A stretch of DNA of 6,204 bases from CAZCSH01 sp964501545 (GTDB lineage: Bacteria; Patescibacteriota; Minisyncoccia; Minisyncoccales; RBG-13-42-11), in the NCBI GenBank assembly GCA_964501545.1, contig CAZCSH010000027.1, forward strand, positions 1 to 6,204, in the 5' to 3' direction. A program made the translations under genes and the position numbers. The notes beneath the pieces are model-generated. The model was not told the DNA's origin, made no database searches, and saw nothing but the letters and a program-made list of their open reading frames with translations. Position 1 is the first letter of the stretch. Each line of letters begins with the position of its first letter. Below, one piece after another: positions 1 to 5,051 of the stretch.

Positions 1-86
1 TTGCTCAATGAAATATTTATTTCATCTCGCGTTCGAGAGATAAATATATATACATTGAGCAAGAGATGATATTTATCTCATCGAAC
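1..86 (+). promoter_or_regulatory. Structured AT-rich leader with two competing hairpins upstream of rplI
   Basis: Bases 1-10 (ttgctcaatg) pair perfectly with 53-62. Inside, 13-20 pairs with 40-47 (8 bp) and 25-29 with 34-38 (5 bp, loop cgtt), giving one long stepped hairpin over 1-62. Segment 31-47 is also the reverse complement of 69-86 over 17 bp with a single bulged A at 80, so an alternative hairpin 31-86 excludes the inner part of the first. The layout suggests a switchable leader for the rplI-pyrG pair. A decayed palindromic repeat is equally possible. No T-tract follows the first hairpin, so it does not look like a terminator for the gene to the left. No ORF or clear promoter was found in 1-107. 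The pairing is seen directly; the regulatory role is inference. Confidence 0.5.
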
Positions 87-107
87 TTATTAATAAAAGC
101 TTGTTTT

Positions 108-572
108 ATGAAGGTTATCTTGCTCCAAGACGTAGATAAAATAGGGAAGAAGTTTGAGGTCAAAGAAGTAAAAAATGGCTATGCCAGGAATTTTTTAATA
201 CCTCAGGGCCTGGCTAAGATTGCCAGCCGAGAAGCTTTGGAATGGCTGGAAACCCAAAAAGAGATTTTGGAGCAAAAAGCAGAAGAGGATTTAAAGAAAA
301 TCCAGACCCTGGCTTCAGCCATAGACGACCAGGAGATTATTATTTCTGTTAAAGTGGGGGAAGATGACCAATTGTTTGAGTCTATTACCAACCAAAAGAT
401 AGCAGAAAAGCTAAAAGAAGCTGGGTTTGAGGTAAAGAAGAGTCAGGTTGATCTGGCAGAACCGATAAAAGAACTTGGTGAGTTTCCGGTTAAAATCAGG
501 TTTGAGCATAATTTGGAGGCCGAAGTTAAGGTGATAGTGAACAAAGAAGAAGCAAAAAAGAAAGAGGAGTAG
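108..572 (+). CDS. rplI: 50S ribosomal protein L9
   Basis: The product is 154 residues, close to the usual length of about 150. The N-terminal RNA-binding domain (about residues 1-40) starts MKVILLQDVDKIGKK and carries the L9 signature GYARNFLIP with the following LA. A long charged linker helix (about 41-75, rich in E, K and Q) leads to the C-terminal domain, and the protein ends in a lysine/glutamate tail. L9 binds 23S rRNA near the base of the L1 stalk and helps maintain reading frame. I chose the ATG at 108 because family alignment starts at MKVILL; an in-frame ATG at 66 would add 14 residues unlike L9. No Shine-Dalgarno sequence precedes 108. The next gene, pyrG, starts 5 bp after the stop, so the two are probably co-transcribed. 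The common bacterial partners rpsF and rpsR are not in the window but could lie to the left. Confidence 0.96.
   Translation: MKVILLQDVDKIGKKFEVKEVKNGYARNFLIPQGLAKIASREALEWLETQKEILEQKAEEDLKKIQTLASAIDDQEIIISVKVGEDDQLFESITNQKIAEKLKEAGFEVKKSQVDLAEPIKELGEFPVKIRFEHNLEAEVKVIVNKEEAKKKEE
564..569 (+). promoter_or_regulatory. Shine-Dalgarno sequence of pyrG
   Basis: GAGGAG lies 8 nt before the pyrG ATG, inside the last codons of rplI. It supports the start at 578 and suggests translational linkage to rplI. It is the clearest ribosome binding site in the window; most other genes here have none. Confidence 0.8.
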
Positions 573-577
573 TTATT

Positions 578-2200
578 ATGGTAAAGTACATTTTTGTAGC
601 AGGCGGGGTTATGTCAGGTATTGGCAAAGGGGTGGCAGTAGCTTCCATTGCTAGGATTTTAAAGAGTAAGGGGTTCAAGGTTACTGCTGTCAAGATTGAC
701 CCTTACATCAATGTTGATGCCGGCACCATGAACCCTATAGAACATGGAGAAGTGTTTGTGACCGAAGATGGTGATGAATGTGACCAGGATATTGGCAACT
801 ACGAAAGATTCTTAGATGAAAATCTTTCCAAAACTAATTACATTACTACAGGCAGAGTCTATCAGGCGGTAATCTCCCGAGAAAGGAACCTGGAGTATCA
901 AGGTAGATGTGTTGAGGTGGTGCCTGATATTCCTAATGAAGTCATCTCTCGAATTAAAAAAGCAGCCAGAAAATACAAGGCTGATTTTGTTTTAACAGAG
1001 ATAGGGGGAACGATTGGTGAATACCAAAACATGCTCTTTTTGGAAGCTGCCCGCATGTTAAAGCTCTCTCTGCCCAAAGAAGTTCTTTTTGTTATGGTTT
1101 CTTATCTACCTATTCCTTCTATGATAGGGGAGATGAAAACAAAGCCCACCCAGACCGCAGTCAGAAGTTTAAACGCAGCTGGTATTCAGCCTGACATTAT
1201 TCTGGCTCGTGCCAGAGTGCCTTTGGATGAGCCTAGAAAGAGGAAAATCTCCACCTTTTGCAATGTTTTGAAGCAAGACGTTATTTCCGCTCCTGACATC
1301 AAGTCTATTTATGAGATTCCAGTTAACTTTGAAAAAGACAATCTTGGTAATAGGATTTTGAAGAAGTTTGGTTTGCGGGCCAAGAAACACAATTTGAGAG
1401 ATTGGCAGAGATTAGCTAAGACAATCCAGACCAGTCAGAAACCTGTCAGAATTGGCATGGTTGGCAAATACTTTAAAACAGGAGACTTTACCTTAATGGA
1501 TTCTTACATTTCAGTGATAGAGGCGATAAAGCACGCTGCCTGGTTTTTCAAAAGAAAGCCGGAAATCCAATGGCTTTCCTCCGAGGTTTACGAGACAAAC
1601 CCTAAAAAGCTAGAGGAGTTAAAGAAGTTTGATGGGGTAATAGTTCCTGGTGGTTTTGGCAAGAGGGGAGTGGAAGGAAAAATAAAAGCTATTGAGTTTT
1701 GTCGCAAAAAAAAGATACCTTACCTTGGTCTTTGTTTTGGTTTACAGCTGGCCGTAGTTGAGTTTGCTCGCAATGTTTGTGGTTTGAAGGATGCTCATAC
1801 TGTTGAAATTAAACCAAGGTCTCGGCAGCCAGTTATTGATTTTATGCCAGAGCAGAAAGCTTTGTTAAAAGAGAAAAAATATGGAGGGACAATGAGATTG
1901 GGAGGTTATCTTTGTAAAATAAAACCAGGCACCATTAGCTCCCGGGCTTACAAAGTTAAAGAAGTTGTTGAGCGCCACCGTCATCGCTACGAGCTGAACA
2001 ACGATTATCGAGAAGTTTTAGAGAAAAAGGGAATGATAATGGCTGGAGTTAATCCAGAGAAAGATCTAGTTGAGATCATTGAGCTGCCAAACCATCCTTT
2101 CTTTGTTGCTACCCAGTTCCATCCAGAATTTAAATCAAGGCCCTTGAGACCTCATCCATTGTTTAGAGAGTTTGTTAGAGTAGCTATTACTCGACATTGA
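578..2200 (+). CDS. pyrG: CTP synthase (glutamine-hydrolysing)
   Basis: This cytosolic enzyme amidates UTP to CTP using ATP and glutamine, the last step of pyrimidine nucleotide synthesis. At 540 residues it is full length. The synthetase domain (about 1-270) begins with the P-loop region GGVMSGIGKGV (residues 9-19), followed by KIDPYINVDAGTMNP, HGEVFVTEDG and the substrate-binding stretch YITTGRVYQAVI. The class I glutamine amidotransferase domain (about 290-540) has the oxyanion-loop motif VPGGFGKRG, the nucleophile Cys386 in GLCFGLQ, and His515/Glu517 in QFHPE, so the catalytic triad is complete. The synthetase domain diverges from the common form: SGIGKG replaces SSLGKG, and YQGRCVEVVPDIPNEV replaces the usual YLGKTVQVIPHITDEI. 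All key residues are nevertheless present, so it should be active. It is the second gene of a probable rplI-pyrG operon. Its last 14 bp overlap the convergent rpmA. Confidence 0.97.
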   Translation: MVKYIFVAGGVMSGIGKGVAVASIARILKSKGFKVTAVKIDPYINVDAGTMNPIEHGEVFVTEDGDECDQDIGNYERFLDENLSKTNYITTGRVYQAVISRERNLEYQGRCVEVVPDIPNEVISRIKKAARKYKADFVLTEIGGTIGEYQNMLFLEAARMLKLSLPKEVLFVMVSYLPIPSMIGEMKTKPTQTAVRSLNAAGIQPDIILARARVPLDEPRKRKISTFCNVLKQDVISAPDIKSIYEIPVNFEKDNLGNRILKKFGLRAKKHNLRDWQRLAKTIQTSQKPVRIGMVGKYFKTGDFTLMDSYISVIEAIKHAAWFFKRKPEIQWLSSEVYETNPKKLEELKKFDGVIVPGGFGKRGVEGKIKAIEFCRKKKIPYLGLCFGLQLAVVEFARNVCGLKDAHTVEIKPRSRQPVIDFMPEQKALLKEKKYGGTMRLGGYLCKIKPGTISSRAYKVKEVVERHRHRYELNNDYREVLEKKGMIMAGVNPEKDLVEIIELPNHPFFVATQFHPEFKSRPLRPHPLFREFVRVAITRH

Positions 2201-2459
2201 CAATACTAACTTTTCTTTGGGAGTTGTTGAATCCTTTTCTTCTTTTTGCGACAAAGCGAACCAAGCCCTCTTTCATCGCGTAGAGAGAATCATCTGCCCC
2301 ACGTTTGACATTCTTTCCAGGAAGGAACTTTGTTCCTCTTTGACGGATGATAATACTGCCAATGTTGGCTTTTTGCCCCTCAAAGAGCTTGACTCCCAGG
2401 TATTTAGGTCCTGAATCCCTTCCCAATCTAGTTGAACCTGCGGCCTTAGTTTTAGCCAT
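2187..2459 (-). CDS. rpmA: 50S ribosomal protein L27
   Basis: The protein is 90 residues against the usual 85 or so. It starts MAKTKAAGSTRLGRDSG and has PKYLGVK, the L27 signature IIIRQRGTKFLPGKNV, and the GADDSLYAMKEG core. L27 reaches the peptidyl transferase centre with its flexible N-terminus. Here that tail starts directly at MAKTKAAGS, with no cleavable extension of the Firmicutes type; the usual KKGGGS is KTKAAGS. The C-terminus has extra basic residues (RRKGFNNSQRK). The stop codon lies inside the end of pyrG, with no room for a terminator between the convergent genes. The usual upstream partner rplU (L21) is absent; a repeat element and a divergently oriented ORF occupy that side. 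No Shine-Dalgarno sequence is visible before the start. Confidence 0.96.
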   Translation of the reverse strand: MAKTKAAGSTRLGRDSGPKYLGVKLFEGQKANIGSIIIRQRGTKFLPGKNVKRGADDSLYAMKEGLVRFVAKRRKGFNNSQRKVSIVNVE

Positions 2460-2463
2460 AATT

Positions 2464-2527
2464 CATGGAGCATGAAACACATAACACATAACAAATTTTG
2501 TTCCATGTTCCATGTTCTATGATACAT
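2464..2527. repeat. Seven-base-periodic imperfect palindrome between rpmA and the divergent ORF
   Basis: Read from 2464 in steps of seven, the sequence runs catggag, catgaaa, cacataa, cacataa, caaattt, tgttcca, tgttcca, tgttcta, tgataca. It is therefore nine heptads in one register. The left half is an imperfect reverse complement of the right half around about 2496, with 22 of 32 positions matching across the arms. It fills the whole space between rpmA and the start of the plus-strand ORF at 2526, and that ATG is itself part of the last CATG of the repeat. It therefore occupies the promoter and leader region of both divergent genes. I recall similar heptad CATG-type spacers from other candidate-phylum genomes, but that is memory and not shown here. 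Confidence 0.75.
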
Positions 2528-2777
2528 GAAATCTTTTCTAAGGTCAACTTTGTTTGAGAGAATTAAACGATGGATTATTGATAATCAAAATGATATTATA
2601 TTGATAATTGGGGTTATTTTGATTTCTTTGTTGTCTTTTGCTGCAGGTTTCATTGCAGCCAAACAAGGAGAAAAGGAACCTCTTTTGTTCGAAGAAACAG
2701 GTTATTATGAAGCAATTGAAAGTAGCCATTGTTGGAGCGGGGATAATTGGGCTTTATTTGGCTTGGAAATTAGCTAA
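2526..2777 (+). CDS. Small one-helix membrane ORF, possibly a truncated gene
   Basis: This is an 84-codon ORF. Residues 1-22 are basic and polar (FERIKRWIIDNQND), residues 24-45 form one clear transmembrane helix (IILIIGVILISLLSFAAG and on), and 46-57 are charged (KQGEKEPLLFEE). This looks like an N-terminal membrane anchor with a short inside segment. From residue 61 on, the ORF overlaps the flavoprotein gene in another frame, and its sequence there has no recognisable character. The true protein may therefore be a remnant whose C-terminal domain was lost when the flavoprotein gene came to lie next to it. In other CPR genomes I recall anchors of this kind joined to a C-terminal Cys/Trp-rich metal-binding domain, which would fit a truncation. 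The start codon lies in the repeat element and has no Shine-Dalgarno sequence. The reading frame is real, but whether a stable protein is made is uncertain. Confidence 0.4.
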   Translation: MKSFLRSTLFERIKRWIIDNQNDIILIIGVILISLLSFAAGFIAAKQGEKEPLLFEETGYYEAIESSHCWSGDNWALFGLEIS

Positions 2778-3642
2778 AAGAGGCTATCAGGTAACTGTTT
2801 TTGAGAAGAAGAAAGAGATTGGTAAGCTTGCCTGTTCAGGGCTCTTTTCCCAAAGAATATTTAGCTTTATTCCTCAGGCAAAAGAGCTGGTTGAAAATGA
2901 GATAGACTCAGTCTTAATTCACTTTCCCAAACGCACCTTAAAAATTAGGTTTTCCAAGAAGTTTTCTTTAATGAGCCACTTAAAACTGGATAATCTGGTG
3001 CTGAAGCTGGCAAGAAGGGCTGGAGCTAAGATTATTCTCGGCCGTTCTCTCAATTCTCTGCCCAAGGGCTTTGATAGAATAATTGGGGCAGATGGGGCAA
3101 ACTCTTTTATCAGGAAAAGGTTGAAGATGAAAGAAGCTAAGGTTCGTTTGGGTATCCTGGGATTTGTTTCTAAAAAGGACAACTCCCACTTTGTTGAAAC
3201 TTGGCCAGTCAAAGATGGTTTTTTGTGGTACCTCCCCAGGGACAAGGAAGTAGAATATGGAATACTGGCTCCTCCCAAAAGAGCTAAAGCTTTGTTAGAT
3301 GAGTTTTTAATGAGAAAAGGAGTGCGATTGAAAAGAATAGGGTCAGCCGTGGTTCCTCAGGGCTTCTCTTTGCCTTCTCATTCCTCGATCACTCTTTGTG
3401 GAGATGCTGCTGGTCTAACTAAGCCTTGGTCAGGCGGAGGAGTCATTTGGGGATTGATATCAGCTCGTCTCCTCTTGCAAAATTTTCCTGATTTCCTAAA
3501 ATATAAAAATAGTGCCAAAAAGTTTTTTTTATTAAGAATTCTTGTTGCAAAATTAATCACTAAGATGGTTTATTTCCTAGGGTTTAATCTTCCCTGGCTA
3601 TTACCAAAGAAAATGAAAATTGAGAGCGATTTTCTCTTTTAA
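2707..3642 (+). CDS. FAD-dependent oxidoreductase, geranylgeranyl-reductase-like
   Basis: The protein is 311 residues. The dinucleotide-binding motif GAGIIG (10-15) is followed by the ribose-binding acidic residue Glu33 at the end of the second strand (VTVFEKKKE). Next are a CSGLFS segment (43-48), comparable to the CGG/CSG stretch of geranylgeranyl reductases, the GADGANS motif (127-133), and the second FAD motif GDAAGLTKPWSGGGV (232-246). This order is typical of the geranylgeranyl reductase/PHBH superfamily, whose members saturate prenyl double bonds or hydroxylate ring compounds. The CSG and P-x-SGGG features favour the prenyl reductase side. The C-terminal 50 or so residues are basic and hydrophobic (LLRILVAKLITKMVYFLGF), which suggests membrane association. 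I start it at 2707 (MKQLKVAIVGAG); an upstream in-frame ATG at 2638 would add 23 unrelated residues. The neighbour uppS makes a polyprenyl diphosphate, so a prenyl substrate is plausible but unproven. Confidence 0.85.
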   Translation: MKQLKVAIVGAGIIGLYLAWKLAKRGYQVTVFEKKKEIGKLACSGLFSQRIFSFIPQAKELVENEIDSVLIHFPKRTLKIRFSKKFSLMSHLKLDNLVLKLARRAGAKIILGRSLNSLPKGFDRIIGADGANSFIRKRLKMKEAKVRLGILGFVSKKDNSHFVETWPVKDGFLWYLPRDKEVEYGILAPPKRAKALLDEFLMRKGVRLKRIGSAVVPQGFSLPSHSSITLCGDAAGLTKPWSGGGVIWGLISARLLLQNFPDFLKYKNSAKKFFLLRILVAKLITKMVYFLGFNLPWLLPKKMKIESDFLF

Positions 3643-3644
3643 GC

Positions 3645-3723
3645 ATCTCAATAAATAACTTTATTTCGATACTCAATGAATTTAAAAATTCATTTCAATC
3701 TTCATTTTTAATAAATTAAAAAT
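3645..3723. repeat. Three AT-rich palindromes in the spacer before uppS
   Basis: The 84-bp spacer is nearly filled by dyads. The first pairs 3650-3655 (aataaa) with 3660-3665, with atc/gat outside it at 3645-3647 and 3668-3670. The second pairs 3675-3683 (aatgaattt) with 3686-3694, 9 bp around AA. The third pairs 3704-3712 (atttttaat) with 3715-3723, again 9 bp around AA, and ends 3 nt before the uppS ATG. The second and third have the same size and centre. The nonamer ctcaatgaa at 3672-3680 also occurs at 4-12 in the structured leader of rplI. No Shine-Dalgarno sequence or convincing promoter is seen. The third stem could hide the uppS start in mRNA, but it is all A-U and weak. Confidence 0.65.
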
Positions 3724-3726
3724 TCG

Positions 3727-4425
3727 ATGGCAGAAGAAAACAAAGTCCCTTATCACTTAGGAATTATCATGGATGGAAATCGGCGCTGGGCCAGAGCCAA
3801 AGGCTTGCCTATCTTAGAAGGCCATCGTCAGGGCTACAATAAGTTCAAAGAAGTAGGGAAGTGGTGCAAAGCAAAGGGAATTAAGATTCTTTCAGTTTTT
3901 GCTTTCTCGACTGAAAACTGGAAAAGGACAGAGGAAGAAGTGAGCTACTTAATGAATTTATTAGTAGAGGCAGTGAGCAGAAAAGAAATAGAGGAATTAC
4001 ACAAAGAAGGCATTAAGCTCAATGTTATTGGTGAGAAAGAAAGACTGCCAGAAAACCTTCAAAAAGCCATTCAAGAAGGAGAAGAGCTAACTCAGGATAA
4101 CAAAGAAGGCATTTTGAATCTCTGCATCAGTTATGGAGGGAGAAGGGAGATTGTTGAAGCTATTAAGAAGATAATTGAGAAAAACATTGACCCCCAGGTT
4201 ATGACAGAGGAAACCGTGGCTGAGAACCTCTGGACAGCCGGCCAAGCAGATCCTGATTTAATCATTCGAACCAGTGGGGAAAAGAGATTGTCTGGATTTT
4301 TAACTTGGCAGACAGCTTATTCTGAGCTTTATTTTGTTGAGAAACATTGGCCTGACTTTACTGAGGAAGATTTAGATAAGGCTTTGGCAGCTTATGCTGC
4401 CAGAGATAGGAGATTTGGGAAATAG
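3727..4425 (+). CDS. uppS: Undecaprenyl (isoprenyl) diphosphate synthase, cis-type
   Basis: The product is 232 residues, normal for the family. It condenses isopentenyl diphosphate units onto farnesyl diphosphate with Z geometry, giving the C55 lipid carrier used for peptidoglycan and surface glycans. It acts at the cytoplasmic face of the membrane. Family motifs appear in order: IIMDGNRRWA with the Mg2+-binding Asp16, GHRQG (32-36), SVFAFSTENWKR (56-67), SYGGRREI (135-142), and DLIIRTSGEKRLSGF (177-191) with the pyrophosphate-binding Arg181 and Arg187. TAYSELYFVEKHWPDF follows, with Glu200 matching the Mg2+-binding Glu of the E. coli enzyme. LSGFLTWQ replaces the usual LSNFLLWQ. Product length cannot be read from sequence alone, so a chain other than C55 is possible. 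The start at 3727 fits the family N-terminus; no Shine-Dalgarno sequence is present and a palindrome ends just before it. Confidence 0.96.
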   Translation: MAEENKVPYHLGIIMDGNRRWARAKGLPILEGHRQGYNKFKEVGKWCKAKGIKILSVFAFSTENWKRTEEEVSYLMNLLVEAVSRKEIEELHKEGIKLNVIGEKERLPENLQKAIQEGEELTQDNKEGILNLCISYGGRREIVEAIKKIIEKNIDPQVMTEETVAENLWTAGQADPDLIIRTSGEKRLSGFLTWQTAYSELYFVEKHWPDFTEEDLDKALAAYAARDRRFGK

Positions 4426-4449
4426 AAAAAGCCAGTGTTGACCACTGGC
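4426..4449 (-). terminator. Rho-independent terminator, minus strand
   Basis: A 7-bp stem pairs gccagtg (4431-4437) with cactggc (4443-4449) around a 5-nt loop. On the minus strand the stem is followed at once by five T (4430-4426), the classical intrinsic terminator form. On the plus strand no T-tract follows the stem directly (acaaaagac), so it fits a minus-strand transcript better than the end of uppS, which stops at 4425. Confidence 0.7.
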
Positions 4450-4505
4450 ACAAAAGACATTTATCTTTTAGTTTTCCCCCTTTAAATTAGGACGATTTTC
4501 AAGCT
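4426..4505 (-). ncRNA. Putative small RNA of about 80 nt
   Basis: A promoter-like pair (4511-4539) and an intrinsic terminator (4426-4449), both on the minus strand, enclose about 80 nt. The transcript would start near 4504-4505. It would have an unpaired 5' part with a purine run (aaagggggaaaac, 4483-4471), then a weak 6-bp hairpin (4464-4469 with 4452-4457), then the terminator hairpin. The only ORF is 22 codons from 4460; it runs through the terminator into uppS and has no well-placed ribosome binding site, so the product would be non-coding. The 3' end lies right at the uppS stop codon and would be antisense to the last bases of a uppS read-through transcript. I recognise no known RNA family. 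The whole unit is an inference from signals. Confidence 0.4.
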
Positions 4506-4510
4506 CTTAT

Positions 4511-4539
4511 ATTACAGTAGCAAGCTCAAGCTATGTCAA
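4511..4539 (-). promoter_or_regulatory. Sigma-70-type promoter, minus strand
   Basis: On the minus strand, TTGACA (4539-4534) is an exact -35 consensus. A 17-bp spacer follows, then TGTAAT (4516-4511), which matches TATAAT at five of six bases; the mismatch is at the important second position. No annotated gene lies in front of it before the terminator at 4449, so it would serve the putative small RNA. Confidence 0.5.
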
Positions 4540-4541
4540 GG

Positions 4542-4620
4542 CTCGCTGCTCAAAGAGAATAAATTCTCTTTTCGAGCTTCGTCCTGCCAGAATATGTTCT
4601 GGCAGGACTCGCTGCTTGAT
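4542..4620. repeat. Palindromic repeat element with alternating conserved arms
   Basis: The stretch alternates short arms with unrelated palindromes. Arm ctcgctgctcaaa (4542-4554) is followed by palindrome 1 (4555-4568, gagaa-taaa-ttctc). The inverted-type arm ttttcgagcttcg (4569-4581) comes next, then palindrome 2 (tcctgccagaa at 4582-4592 with 4597-4607, loop tatg), and last a second ctcgctgct arm (4608-4616). The nonamer ctcgctgct is identical in both copies. The two stems, extended into their arms, reach 8 bp plus 4 bp (gctc/gagc) and 12 bp (4581-4592 with 4597-4608). The reverse complement of the middle arm (cgaagctcgaaa) resembles the outer arms. Seven T at 4620-4626 follow, so it might also end uppS transcripts, although the T-tract is 11 nt from the stem. 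It looks like a dispersed intergenic repeat family. Confidence 0.65.
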
Positions 4621-4643
4621 TTTTTTCAATAGTCTTCTAAAAT
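4616..4643 (+). promoter_or_regulatory. Possible promoter of the 106-aa gene and mgtE-like gene
   Basis: TTGATT (4616-4621) and TAAAAT (4638-4643) are separated by 16 bp and match the sigma-70 consensus at four and five of six bases. Transcription would start near 4650 and leave a leader of about 68 nt before the ATG at 4718. The call is weak because T-rich spacers often give such matches. Confidence 0.3.
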
Positions 4644-4717
4644 AGAGAGAGCAATACTTGTCTTTGTAGTTTTTCGTTTGTCGCTAAGTTCAGCTCTTAA
4701 AGTTTTAGAGACAACCT

Positions 4718-5038
4718 ATGAGAAAAAAGTTTGATGAAGAGTTGTATAAAAGGGTAAGCATTAATGACTTGATTCTGTTTTCTATTTATTCTTTAGGGGA
4801 TAAGTGCTTTTTTGAGGAGCTGATGAAAGAATGTTTTGCTTCTTTCCCCAAGGTATTTAGCTTCTCTCGCAATACTAAGTGGCCAGATGCCAGAAAGCTG
4901 GATCGTCCTTTGCGCTCTTTGCGTGATAAAAGACTGATAACAGGTGACCCTCAGACTTACTTTAGCCTAACTAAGTTTGGCAAGAAATTAGCAGAAGACA
5001 TTAGTAAAACCTTTCGCCAGAGAAAACTCTTTAAGTAA
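4718..5038 (+). CDS. Hypothetical protein, probable winged-helix fold
   Basis: This 106-residue protein is basic and has no signal peptide or membrane segment. I do not recognise a named family. Helical segments (about 14-26 and 31-43) lead to a basic stretch, TKWPDARKLDRPLRSLRDK (53-71), then RLITGDPQTYFSLTKFGKKL (72-91), which reads like a recognition helix, a beta wing and a final helix. The 'LRDKRLI...YFSLTKFGKKLAEDI' pattern is common in winged-helix DNA-binding proteins, where the residues after the recognition helix form the wing and 'LT.FG..LA' begins the last helix. It lies 13 bp before the mgtE-like gene on the same strand and is probably co-transcribed with it, so a role in its regulation is possible. 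No Shine-Dalgarno sequence precedes the start. That it is a real gene is well supported by length, context and composition; the fold is moderately supported; the function is open. Confidence 0.7.
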   Translation: MRKKFDEELYKRVSINDLILFSIYSLGDKCFFEELMKECFASFPKVFSFSRNTKWPDARKLDRPLRSLRDKRLITGDPQTYFSLTKFGKKLAEDISKTFRQRKLFK

Positions 5039-5040
5039 AC

Positions 5041-5044
5041 AGGG
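5041..5044 (+). promoter_or_regulatory. Likely ribosome binding site of the mgtE-like gene
   Basis: AGGG lies 7 nt before the ATG at 5052, just after the stop of the 106-aa gene. It supports that start and the reading of the two genes as one unit. Confidence 0.5.
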
Positions 5045-5051
5045 TAATTTT

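Noticed and set aside
1..62. Hairpin at the left edge as a terminator of an upstream gene
   Set aside because: No T-tract follows the stem on the plus strand, and the better explanation is a leader with alternative pairing.
66..107. Upstream in-frame ATG at 66 as the start of rplI
   Set aside because: It adds 14 residues unlike any L9 and would place the coding start inside the second leader hairpin. The family N-terminus begins at MKVILL, position 108.
2273..2527. A minus-strand ORF of 84 codons over rpmA and the heptad repeat
   Set aside because: It is a shadow of rpmA in another frame. Its start codons come from the CATG units of the repeat and the protein is low in recognisable character.
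2638..2706. Upstream in-frame ATG at 2638 as the start of the flavoprotein
   Set aside because: The 23 extra residues show no family character, and the FAD-binding strand normally begins within a few residues of the N-terminus, as from 2707.
3523..3530. Run of eight T in the flavoprotein gene as a programmed frameshift site
   Set aside because: The gene reads through in one frame to a normal hydrophobic C-terminus. No alternative-frame extension or stimulatory structure was evident.
4392..4460. A 22-codon minus-strand ORF inside the putative small RNA
   Set aside because: It runs through the terminator hairpin into uppS, and the only purine-rich stretch is about 15 nt from its ATG, too far for a ribosome binding site.
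4426..4717. A hidden tRNA, a small plus-strand gene or a CRISPR array in the longest gap
   Set aside because: No cloverleaf or T-loop sequence was seen, plus-strand ORFs here are about a dozen codons or fewer, and the repeats are palindromic with two copies and no regular spacers.
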